The notes beneath the pieces were generated by a model. It worked only from the letters and a program-made list of their open reading frames with translations, searched no databases and was not told the DNA's origin. DNA of 6,836 bases from JBAYJM01 sp041665065 (GTDB taxonomy: Bacteria; Patescibacteriota; Patescibacteriia; 2-01-FULL-39-33): NCBI GenBank assembly GCA_041665065.1, contig JBAYJM010000028.1, positions 1-6,836 on the forward strand. The letters run 5' to 3'. Below are positions 1-4,838 of the stretch, one piece after another; position 1 is the stretch's first letter; the number at the start of each line of letters is the position of its first letter. A program made the position numbers and the translations under genes.

Positions 1-82
1 GTCTTGCCCAGGATAAAAAAGTATTTCATATATTTTTAGTTTAGCAGTAATAGAGTGAAAAGCCAAATTGAATAAAAATAGA

Positions 83-152
83 ACACGGATTGGACGGATA
101 AAACGGATTAAAACTGATCCGTGCCAATCTATTAGATCCGTTCAATCCGTGT
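83..152. repeat. Inverted repeat of 9-bp-spaced CGGAT/ATCCG units
   Basis: The left arm at 83-99 (ACACGGATTGGACGGAT) and the right arm at 136-152 (ATCCGTTCAATCCGTGT) are reverse complements with one mismatch over 17 bp. Inside them a second, shorter stem pairs ACGGAT (103-108) with ATCCGT (117-122). CGGAT starts at 86, 95 and 104, an exact 9-bp step. ATCCG starts at 117, 136 and 145, and the last two are again 9 bp apart. The unit could form a cruciform or an RNA hairpin. It is not followed by a T-tract, so it does not look like an intrinsic terminator. I have a vague memory of similar ATCCGT-rich intergenic repeats in environmental genomes but cannot name a family. Confidence 0.8.
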
Positions 153-163
153 GCCCTCAACTA

Positions 164-191
164 TTGACAAATTTATATAATGTACTATAAT
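164..191 (+). promoter_or_regulatory. Sigma70-type promoter for the 67-aa gene
   Basis: A perfect -35 TTGACA (164-169) and a perfect -10 TATAAT (186-191) are separated by 16 bp. Transcription would start near 198, giving a leader of about 42 nt before the ATG at 240. It is the strongest promoter match in the window and begins just 11 bp after the inverted repeat ends. Confidence 0.8.
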
Positions 192-212
192 ATATTTAAC
201 AAAACAAGCAGG

Positions 213-224
213 CGAAAATTTTCG
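213..224. repeat. Perfect 12-bp palindrome in the leader
   Basis: CGAAAATTTTCG reads the same on both strands. It lies between the predicted transcription start (about 198) and the SD (227-234), so it could be an operator. With no loop it is not a good RNA hairpin. A chance AT-rich palindrome is equally possible. Confidence 0.4.
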
Positions 225-226
225 TA

Positions 227-234
227 AAAGGAGG
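227..234 (+). promoter_or_regulatory. Strong Shine-Dalgarno site of the 67-aa gene
   Basis: AAAGGAGG sits 5 nt before the ATG at 240 and fixes that start. It is one of only three strong SD sequences in the window. Confidence 0.85.
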
Positions 235-239
235 AAAAA

Positions 240-443
240 ATGGCGGAGAAAAGAAAATGCAAGATGAAGGGATGCGGGAAAACCTTGGCAGAGAGCAACA
301 GAAGTGAATATTGCTTTTTCCACAGGCCGGACAAAGAGGAATTGTCCGAAGAATCCACCCCCCTCGTCGGAGGGTCGAATCTCGACCTGCCCTTCCTAAT
401 GGTCCTAAAAGAGTATCACGGAAGTCTCAAGTACTGCTCTTAA
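240..443 (+). CDS. Small Cys/His (probable zinc-finger) protein, 67 aa
   Basis: I do not recognise a named family. The N-terminal half carries C7-x4-C12-x12-C25-x2-H28, a spacing that fits one zinc site, and has many Lys and Arg residues (six of the first ten lie within MAEKRKCKMK). The second half, from about residue 30, is acidic and then hydrophobic, with no recognisable motif. The start is well supported: a perfect-consensus promoter, a strong SD at the right distance, and an intrinsic terminator 17 nt after the stop. It is therefore a complete single-gene transcription unit despite its size. It may bind nucleic acid or a protein partner through the zinc knuckle; this is inference. It faces two other short Cys-rich genes on the minus strand. 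Confidence 0.75.
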   Translation: MAEKRKCKMKGCGKTLAESNRSEYCFFHRPDKEELSEESTPLVGGSNLDLPFLMVLKEYHGSLKYCS

Positions 444-460
444 AAGGACAAAATTATTTT

Positions 461-492
461 AGAAGGCGCGAACCACGCCTTCTTCTTTTTTT
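461..492 (+). terminator. Intrinsic terminator of the 67-aa gene
   Basis: A perfect 8-bp stem AGAAGGCG (461-468) / CGCCTTCT (476-483) has a 7-nt loop. It is followed by a T-rich tail ending in seven Ts (486-492). Confidence 0.88.
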
Positions 493-494
493 AT

Positions 495-527
495 AAAAAA
501 AGTCCTTCCGCGTAATAGTGGAAGGAC
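495..527 (-). terminator. Intrinsic terminator of the minus-strand small-gene unit
   Basis: A perfect 8-bp stem GTCCTTCC (502-509) / GGAAGGAC (520-527) has a 10-nt loop. Seven As at 495-501 read as a U-tract on the minus-strand transcript. It lies 28 nt beyond the stop of the 71-aa gene and 2 nt from the opposing terminator. Confidence 0.85.
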
Positions 528-555
528 CTAATGTTATGGCCGATGAAGGATCTCT

Positions 556-771
556 TTACCTTCCCGGCAGACTAGAGGCGAGAATTGGAGTTTCTCCAAG
601 TTCAATTGGCTCGGGTGAGCCATTGAGAAAATGCCTCTTCATTTCAGCGCCCGTGATCGGCCCAATAACTCCAGCGCTATTAAAAAGAGCGCTGTTTCCC
701 GCAGGACAATCACATGGCAAATCGTTGTTTCCCGTTTCGATTACTCCTGTTCCATGGCATTTGTCACACAT
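556..771 (-). CDS. Small Cys-rich protein with DnaJ-like CxxCxGTG motif, 71 aa
   Basis: The protein opens with C2-x2-C5-H-G-T-G, matching half of a DnaJ-type zinc repeat (CxxCxGxG). A second pair, C20-D-C22, follows, so four Cys residues could hold one zinc ion. The rest (about 28-71) is rich in Gly, Pro and Ile and has no motif I can name. The reading frame is supported by AAAGGAGG 6 nt before the ATG and by an intrinsic terminator after the stop. The open frame on the opposite strand lacks both. It lies 57 nt downstream of the 55-aa gene, with no good promoter between them, so the two are probably co-transcribed. It is much too short to be a J-protein and has no J domain. Possible roles are a zinc-binding adaptor or a redox-sensitive small protein, neither shown. 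Confidence 0.78.
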   Translation of the reverse strand: MCDKCHGTGVIETGNNDLPCDCPAGNSALFNSAGVIGPITGAEMKRHFLNGSPEPIELGETPILASSLPGR

Positions 772-777
772 ACTAAA

Positions 778-785
778 CCTCCTTT
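778..785 (-). promoter_or_regulatory. Strong Shine-Dalgarno site of the 71-aa gene
   Basis: On the minus strand AAAGGAGG lies 6 nt before the ATG at 771. It decides both the strand and the start of this short gene. Confidence 0.85.
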
Positions 786-828
786 TGTTTAATACAGTTT
801 TAAAAAGAACTTTTTTATTGCCGTTAAT

Positions 829-996
829 TTATAGCGACCCTCTCCTCTTGCCATCAGGCCGGCCGGAGTAAAACTGTTTATGGGAAGGGCTCACCAGGAC
901 ATGTTCCCTTGAACTGCATCCCGGACATTCCTTGCCCTCATATTTCCGCCCGCACTCCTTGCACTCCTTTAATTCCCTTTTCTTCTTTTTTGGCAT
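829..996 (-). CDS. Tiny basic zinc-ribbon protein, 55 aa
   Basis: Reading the minus strand from the ATG at 996 gives 55 codons and a TAA stop. The N-terminus MPKKKKRELK is very basic. It is followed by C12-x2-C15-G ... C24-x2-C27, a classic CPxCG-type zinc ribbon with an 8-residue spacer. A basic, Gly-rich tail ends in GKRRGSL, with H32 and H39 in between. GGAGG 4 nt before the ATG supports the start. The strongly basic ends around a zinc ribbon suggest nucleic-acid or ribosome binding, by inference only. It is the first gene of a two-gene minus-strand unit with the 71-aa protein and shares its terminator. The gene is easy to miss because it is shorter than 60 codons. Confidence 0.75.
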   Translation of the reverse strand: MPKKKKRELKECKECGRKYEGKECPGCSSREHVLVSPSHKQFYSGRPDGKRRGSL

Positions 997-1000
997 TTTC

Positions 1001-1005
1001 CCTCC
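1001..1005 (-). promoter_or_regulatory. Shine-Dalgarno site of the 55-aa gene
   Basis: GGAGG on the minus strand lies 4 nt before the ATG at 996. It supports translation of an otherwise overlooked gene. Confidence 0.75.
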
Positions 1006-1033
1006 GTTGTTGAAAAATTTTTATGTTGAAAAC

Positions 1034-1062
1034 AGCTTACTCCGGATTATTTAATTCGTCAA
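1034..1062 (-). promoter_or_regulatory. Possible minus-strand promoter for the small-gene unit
   Basis: On the minus strand TTGACG (1062-1057) is followed after 17 bp by TAAGCT (1039-1034), a weak -10. A second candidate -35, TTGACA (1087-1082), lies 17 bp before a poor TATTGA. A promoter must exist somewhere here, since nothing upstream on this strand could drive the unit, but the exact site is uncertain. Confidence 0.35.
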
Positions 1063-1071
1063 TAGACTGCT

Positions 1072-1099
1072 TTGCCTAAAATGTCAACTTTGCTATAAT
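1072..1099 (+). promoter_or_regulatory. Extended -10 promoter for the membrane protein gene
   Basis: TTGCCT (1072-1077, four of six consensus bases) and a perfect TATAAT (1094-1099) are 16 bp apart. TGC directly before the -10 makes it an extended -10 element. The predicted start near 1106 leaves a leader of about 47 nt before the ATG at 1153. It partly overlaps the candidate minus-strand promoter, so the two directions may compete. Confidence 0.65.
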
Positions 1100-1152
1100 C
1101 TAGATAAGCGAAAGCTAGACAAAATAATATATTAATAAATCATTTTAACCTT

Positions 1153-1989
1153 ATGGACAAAGCCAAAATTGAAAAAATTTTTAGTCCCATCGCCTTGTTG
1201 GTCATCAACTTGGCCATTATCGCGGGAGTAGAGTTCACCGGGCAGATTTTCTTTCGTCTGGGCATCATTCACATTATTGCTATTTTGTTCATCGCTTTGT
1301 CTATCATCAGAATTTTCGTCCGCTATTATTCCTATGACCCTGTCTTGGAAAAATTCTTTCAGGCTAGCCTCGCCGCCCTCTTCATCTTCACCCTCTCTCA
1401 TATTGTAGAATATTTCAGCATGAGCATGGGCGCTTTTGTCTACTATTCCGATTCGGTCCTGATCAATACCGTCAATTTCTACTTGATCGGCTTGATGCTC
1501 ATAGTAATCGGCGCCGATTCTTTTCTTAGAGTAAGCGATCGCCGTTCAGTTATACAAATAAAAATTTTAATCGGCTTGATCGCCGCCTTTATTATACTAG
1601 TCTTTGTTTTCACCACCAAAAAAGATTTGGTGACACTGGAACTAGACCAGCCAACGCCCTACATCTATATGGCACTGGTCTTTTTATTCGGACTAATGGC
1701 TCTGAAAAAAATCAATCGTATCGGCAGATATGTTTCGCTTTCCACCGCCTTTGCTAGATTTTTGTCAGCGGCTATAGTCTTGATAATCTTATCCACAATC
1801 CCTTATATTTTTTACGATCTCCTAGAAGCCAAATTGAATTTTCCTCTTTACCAAATAACCTATCTCAGCCACTTTTTATTCTATGCCGCGACCAGCTTAT
1901 TCTTCCTGGCCTTTGGCCGAGTCAAAATCGTTGGCGGAGTCTACGAAGAGCTGAAAAAAGCCACAATCAAGGATCCGACGATTCAATAA
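1153..1989 (+). CDS. Orphan integral membrane protein, about 8 TM helices, 278 aa
   Basis: I do not recognise the family. Eight hydrophobic segments are visible at roughly 11-28, 38-56, 70-88, 103-121, 136-154, 169-185, 201-221 and 233-255. Positive residues fall in alternating loops (N-terminus, 53-67, 126-137, 185-202 and after 256). By the positive-inside rule this puts both ends in the cytoplasm. No signal peptide, soluble domain or catalytic motif is seen. H83 and E86 at the end of the third helix are the only polar pair that stands out. The C-terminus stops about 20 residues after the last helix. Such a bundle often precedes a kinase or cyclase domain in sensors, but none follows here, so it is either a stand-alone membrane protein or a lost sensor. 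It has its own extended -10 promoter and no SD. Base composition is higher in GC than the right-hand operon. A transporter or anchor role cannot be excluded. Confidence 0.85.
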   Translation: MDKAKIEKIFSPIALLVINLAIIAGVEFTGQIFFRLGIIHIIAILFIALSIIRIFVRYYSYDPVLEKFFQASLAALFIFTLSHIVEYFSMSMGAFVYYSDSVLINTVNFYLIGLMLIVIGADSFLRVSDRRSVIQIKILIGLIAAFIILVFVFTTKKDLVTLELDQPTPYIYMALVFLFGLMALKKINRIGRYVSLSTAFARFLSAAIVLIILSTIPYIFYDLLEAKLNFPLYQITYLSHFLFYAATSLFFLAFGRVKIVGGVYEELKKATIKDPTIQ

Positions 1990-2064
1990 TTATTTATATA
2001 AAATCCACCTATCTACTGCTGCCACCCCTTGCCTTATCTTACAAACTCTTTATAATAATAACGC

Positions 2065-2093
2065 TTGACAATATTATCGTAATGCGTTAATAT
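2065..2093 (+). promoter_or_regulatory. higBA promoter giving a near-leaderless transcript
   Basis: TTGACA (2065-2070), a 17-bp spacer and TAATAT (2088-2093) place the transcription start near 2100. That is only about 5 nt before the HigB ATG at 2105. No SD fits in that distance, so the toxin would be read from a leaderless or nearly leaderless mRNA. Confidence 0.65.
2071..2093. promoter_or_regulatory. Candidate HigA operator palindrome
   Basis: ATATTATCG (2071-2079) and CGTTAATAT (2085-2093) are inverted 9-bp arms with one mismatch and a 5-bp centre. The palindrome fills exactly the spacer plus the -10 box. HigA proteins are known to repress their own promoter by binding palindromes, so this is the expected operator. 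TAATAT recurs at 2096-2101, which may be a further half-site. Confidence 0.55.
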
Positions 2094-2104
2094 GGTAATA
2101 TACT

Positions 2105-2389
2105 ATGATAAAAAGCTTCAAATCCAAGGAAGTTGAAAAGATCTTTAGTAGAGAATATTCGCTAAAACTCCCTTATTCTATCCAGAAAACCGCCCTACGC
2201 AAATTATGGATGCTTGATGCGGCCGAAACAATCAATGATTTGCGGATACCTCCGGCCAATCATTTAGAGCAACTAAAAGGCAATAGGCGGGGACAGCATA
2301 GTATTAGAATTAACGAACAATGGAGGATCTGCTTCAAATGGCATCAAGGCGATGCCTATAATGTAGAAATAATTGATTATCATAATTAA
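2105..2389 (+). CDS. higB: HigB-type toxin (RelE/ParE superfamily mRNase)
   Basis: This 94-aa protein matches the HigB family from end to end, at normal length. IKSFKSKEVEKIF opens the protein, KLPYSIQKTALRKLWML is the helical part, and the block DLRIPPANHLEQLKG is highly typical. The RelE-like core strand is G63-Q-H-S-I-R-I-N-E-Q-W-R-I-C-F-K-W79, and the protein ends in IIDYH. In characterised HigB toxins, basic residues on this core (here R61, R62, R68, R74) and the C-terminal His (here H93) contribute to ribosome-dependent mRNA cleavage. The toxin comes before the antitoxin, the order typical of hig loci. The start sits about 5 nt after the predicted transcription start, with no SD. No frameshift or missing core residue is seen, so it is probably active when free of HigA. 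Confidence 0.93.
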   Translation: MIKSFKSKEVEKIFSREYSLKLPYSIQKTALRKLWMLDAAETINDLRIPPANHLEQLKGNRRGQHSIRINEQWRICFKWHQGDAYNVEIIDYHN

Positions 2390-2406
2390 TATAACAAACG
2401 GACTCT

Positions 2407-2709
2407 ATGACTAAAAAAATACCGCCAATTCATCCAGGGGAAATATTAAGAGAAGAGTTTTTAACACCTTTCAAAATTAGCCAGTATCGCTTAGCCAAAG
2501 ACATTGATGTTGCTCCCAGAAGAATCAATGAAATCATCCACAGTTCTCGAGCTATCAGTGCCGATACTGCCTTGCGCTTAGGCAAATATTTTAACACTTC
2601 ACCGCAATTCTGGCTCAACTTGCAATCCCGTTATGACCTGGCCATAGAAGGTGATGAACTAAATAGCATTTTGAAAAACAATGTTAAAGTTTTTGGACTT
2701 GCCGTTTAA
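2407..2709 (+). CDS. higA: HigA-type antitoxin, XRE-family HTH repressor
   Basis: The 100-aa protein begins with the HigA signature IHPGEILREEFL (8-19). An XRE-type helix-turn-helix follows at about 24-48 (SQYRLAKDIDVAPRRINEII), and the characteristic ALRLGKYF...SPQFWLNLQ segment runs to about residue 73. It starts 17 nt after the higB stop, so the two are co-transcribed. By family knowledge it binds and blocks HigB and represses the shared promoter, where the palindrome at 2071-2093 is the likely target. No clear SD precedes the ATG; it may depend on coupling with higB translation. The C-terminal 25 residues are less conserved in the family. The operon ends at the terminator at 2727. Confidence 0.94.
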   Translation: MTKKIPPIHPGEILREEFLTPFKISQYRLAKDIDVAPRRINEIIHSSRAISADTALRLGKYFNTSPQFWLNLQSRYDLAIEGDELNSILKNNVKVFGLAV

Positions 2710-2726
2710 AAACTAAAATATTCCGA

Positions 2727-2756
2727 GAGGGTGCGAAAGCGCTCTCTTCTTTTTTT
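2727..2756 (+). terminator. Intrinsic terminator of higBA
   Basis: An 8-bp stem GAGGGTGC (2727-2734) / GCGCTCTC (2739-2746), with two G-U pairs, closes a GAAA (GNRA) tetraloop. TTCT and a run of Ts to 2756 follow. It isolates the toxin-antitoxin operon from the next one. Confidence 0.85.
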
Positions 2757-2765
2757 GTTTAAATA

Positions 2766-2793
2766 TTGACTAAAGCGCTGAATCTATTATACT
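2766..2793 (+). promoter_or_regulatory. Promoter of the four-gene operon
   Basis: TTGACT (2766-2771) and TATACT (2788-2793) each match five of six consensus bases and are 16 bp apart. The start near 2800 leaves an unusually long leader of about 130 nt before the ATG at 2930. It lies 10 bp beyond the higBA terminator. Confidence 0.7.
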
Positions 2794-2855
2794 TAAAGTA
2801 GCAAAAGCGGAAGGTTTTTATATAGGAACATAACCCGCAAAACATCTTCACTCTT

Positions 2856-2878
2856 TAAAAAATAAAATTTATTTTTTA
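2856..2878. repeat. Perfect 23-bp A/T palindrome in the operon leader
   Basis: TAAAAAATAAA (2856-2866) and TTTATTTTTTA (2868-2878) are exact reverse complements around a single A. It lies inside the predicted leader, 51 nt before the start codon. As RNA it would be a weak all-AU hairpin with almost no loop. As DNA it could be a regulator or bending site. Low-complexity AT sequence makes a chance origin plausible. Confidence 0.5.
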
Positions 2879-2929
2879 TTAGTTTAAGATGGTAATTTAA
2901 TAAAATTTTTGTCCTAAAAATTTATTTAT

Positions 2930-3940
2930 ATGAATGAGCGATATAAATTCGCTGAAAACAGAAAACCAATCGATCAATCAGAATTTAGCGAGAATGAATT
3001 AAAAACTATTAATAATCTTGGTTTAACGTCTGAAGATTTACAAAAATTGCTTACTGGGCCATCTTTCGCAGAAGGTAGTTATGCTTTAATTTTTGAATTA
3101 CCCAGCAAAGATCAAAAAAATATCGCAAAAGTTTGGAAAAATCCTCAGCAAGATTCAGAAAGGGCAGATCATGAAAATGCTGTCCTACGTTTATTAAGAA
3201 TGAGAAAATCAAGAGAGACTCCTCAATCAAAGGGATTCTTAAAATCAGCCACTATTCTTTTTGAGGAAAAAATTGAAGGAAAACATATAAAAAATTTTGA
3301 TAAAAATGCCATAGATCAATTAGCGGAAACTTTGACCAAAATTCATTCCATAGAGCTTAATGCCTACGGCAAACCGTTAACAAAAAGAAAAAAAGGTACT
3401 AAGCTGGACTATCTTAATAGCGAGCTTGATAGATTGCGCGTTGCTTCTTCTTCGGTGACAAAACAGTCAGAAATAATATCATCCATCAAAATGATTATTA
3501 ACGAGGCAGAAAGCAAAGCTAAGAAAAAATCAGAAGCTTTTCAGGGTAATAATTTTACTCTTATACATTTTGACTTAAATAGTAATAATATTTTGCGGTC
3601 AGCGGATAATAGAATTGTTATTATCGACTGGGAGCAAGCTTCTGCGGGGGACAATGCTATGGATATTGCTAAATTATTTTTAAAATTAAATTTTAACGAG
3701 GAACAAAAAAAATACTTTATTGCTAAATATGAAAAGGGGATCTCTAAAAAAGATAAGTATTTCCGAAATCGGTTAGAAATTTTTGAACCATTGGTCCTAA
3801 CTAATTCAATCTTGTGGAGATTGCGCGTATTAAAGGACGAGCCACAAGAAACATCGTCTGCAAATGAAAACCAATTCTATGCCCGTGTTAAAAATAATTT
3901 GGGCAATGAACTCGTAATGCTTAAAAAATATTTATCATAA
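2930..3940 (+). CDS. APH/choline-kinase-fold phosphotransferase, 336 aa
   Basis: The protein has the kinase core of the aminoglycoside phosphotransferase family. A nucleotide loop region lies at about 43-56 (GPSFAEGSYALIFE), the likely ATP-binding lysine is K67 in IAKVWK, and a possible partner Glu is E82. The catalytic loop is H213-F-D215-L-N-S-N-N220, the family's HxDxxxxN pattern. The metal-binding motif is I-D233-W-E. It therefore probably moves the ATP gamma-phosphate to a hydroxyl of a small molecule in the cytoplasm. The substrate cannot be read from sequence: choline, sugars, aminoglycosides and homoserine are all used by relatives. The N-terminal 40 residues are extra and helical. 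It is the first gene of a four-gene operon, 12 nt before the PHP gene. There is no SD, and the region is much more AT-rich than the genes to the left. A resistance role is possible but not indicated by context. Confidence 0.85.
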   Translation: MNERYKFAENRKPIDQSEFSENELKTINNLGLTSEDLQKLLTGPSFAEGSYALIFELPSKDQKNIAKVWKNPQQDSERADHENAVLRLLRMRKSRETPQSKGFLKSATILFEEKIEGKHIKNFDKNAIDQLAETLTKIHSIELNAYGKPLTKRKKGTKLDYLNSELDRLRVASSSVTKQSEIISSIKMIINEAESKAKKKSEAFQGNNFTLIHFDLNSNNILRSADNRIVIIDWEQASAGDNAMDIAKLFLKLNFNEEQKKYFIAKYEKGISKKDKYFRNRLEIFEPLVLTNSILWRLRVLKDEPQETSSANENQFYARVKNNLGNELVMLKKYLS

Positions 3941-3952
3941 AAAATTAATTCT

Positions 3953-4831
3953 ATGTCTGGATTTGATCTACATCTACACTCTACTCATTCCGATGGCAAA
4001 TTATCAGTGCCAGAGATAGCTTTGATTGTTAAAAACAACAAGCTGAGCTACTGTGCTTTAGCTGATCACAATAGTGTAGCCGGCATTCAAAAACTGATGG
4101 TGGCTCTTGAGGATTCGGGGATTATAGTTATTCCAGCTACCGAGCTTACTGCAAAATATAATGATAACGAGATACATATTTTGGCATATGATTTCAATAT
4201 AAACTTGGCGGCGGAAATAATAAAAGAACGCAATGAGATTGTGCGCTCCCAAAAAATAGAAGAAATGAAGGCCGCAATTAAGCTTTCTCGTGAAGCGGGG
4301 CTTAAAGTAACTGACGGTTTAAATTCTTGCGAAAAACAACCCGTGAGCTTAACAATTGCTCTTGATATTTGTGCTAATATCGTCAATCAAAAATTTTTTA
4401 TAAAAAAATTTGGTAAACAATTAACTCCGGAGGATGTATATTACGAATATCAGGCGCCAGGCAAATCTTGCGCAGTGAAAAGAAGTGGCGTTACGGTCGA
4501 ATGGCTAAAACAAAAATTTAAAGGGATTGCGCAAGATCTTATTATCGCCCACCCCTTCGTATCTGTAAGTGTTGTGACTAAACCGCTTAATGAATCCGAG
4601 ATTAATAATTTGATTAAGCTTGGCTTGACTGGCGTTGAAGTCTACCACAATCACACGACTAACGAACAAATAGATTTATTAAAAAGAATTGTTGAGAAAC
4701 AATCACTTCATTATACGGGAGGATCTGATTCCCACGGAAAAGAAACCGATACTCCTATAGGCCAGTATGGCCCCGCCAGTTTCGTTACTAGTTTTTATCT
4801 TACAAATTATAAATCAAGCCTAAAAAATTAA
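3953..4831 (+). CDS. PHP-domain metal-dependent phosphoesterase, 292 aa
   Basis: All expected PHP metal ligands are present: H7-L-H9 and D14 in HLHSTHSDG, H39 in ADHNS, E64 in PATELTA, H75 in IHILAY, H200 in IIAHP, and D259-S-H261 in GGSDSHG. GVEVYHNH (227-234) is also typical. This fits a trinuclear-metal phosphoesterase of the stand-alone type, near 280 residues, that includes nucleoside 3',5'-bisphosphate phosphatases and RNase AM (YciV/TrpH-like). The middle segment, 85-195, is the family's inserted helical cap. The active site looks intact, so hydrolysis of a phosphate ester is a safe call; the substrate is not. It starts 12 nt after the kinase gene and ends 7 nt before the nucleotidyltransferase gene. 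It may act on a product of one of them, for instance a phosphorylated or nucleotidylated intermediate. Histidinol phosphatase is less likely in this context. Confidence 0.88.
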   Translation: MSGFDLHLHSTHSDGKLSVPEIALIVKNNKLSYCALADHNSVAGIQKLMVALEDSGIIVIPATELTAKYNDNEIHILAYDFNINLAAEIIKERNEIVRSQKIEEMKAAIKLSREAGLKVTDGLNSCEKQPVSLTIALDICANIVNQKFFIKKFGKQLTPEDVYYEYQAPGKSCAVKRSGVTVEWLKQKFKGIAQDLIIAHPFVSVSVVTKPLNESEINNLIKLGLTGVEVYHNHTTNEQIDLLKRIVEKQSLHYTGGSDSHGKETDTPIGQYGPASFVTSFYLTNYKSSLKN

Positions 4832-4838
4832 TCAAAAT

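Noticed and set aside
1..39. End of an upstream gene (an open frame to a TAG at 37-39)
   Set aside because: Twelve codons are too few to judge, and the other frames close quickly too, so I cannot support a partial gene.
373..387. tRNA T-arm-like sequence inside the 67-aa gene
   Set aside because: GGTCGA-ATC-TCGACC makes a 6-bp hairpin with a 3-nt loop, not a 7-nt T-loop. No acceptor stem, D-arm or anticodon arm can be found around it.
518..871. 117-aa open frame on the plus strand
   Set aside because: It has no SD or promoter, runs through a minus-strand terminator and two SD-supported minus-strand genes, and its codons read as the antisense of their Cys-rich motifs.
4087..4386. 99-aa minus-strand frame inside the PHP gene, and similar antisense frames in the nucleotidyltransferase and GT4 genes
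   Set aside because: They lie wholly within genes whose catalytic motifs are clear, and they have no start signals of their own.
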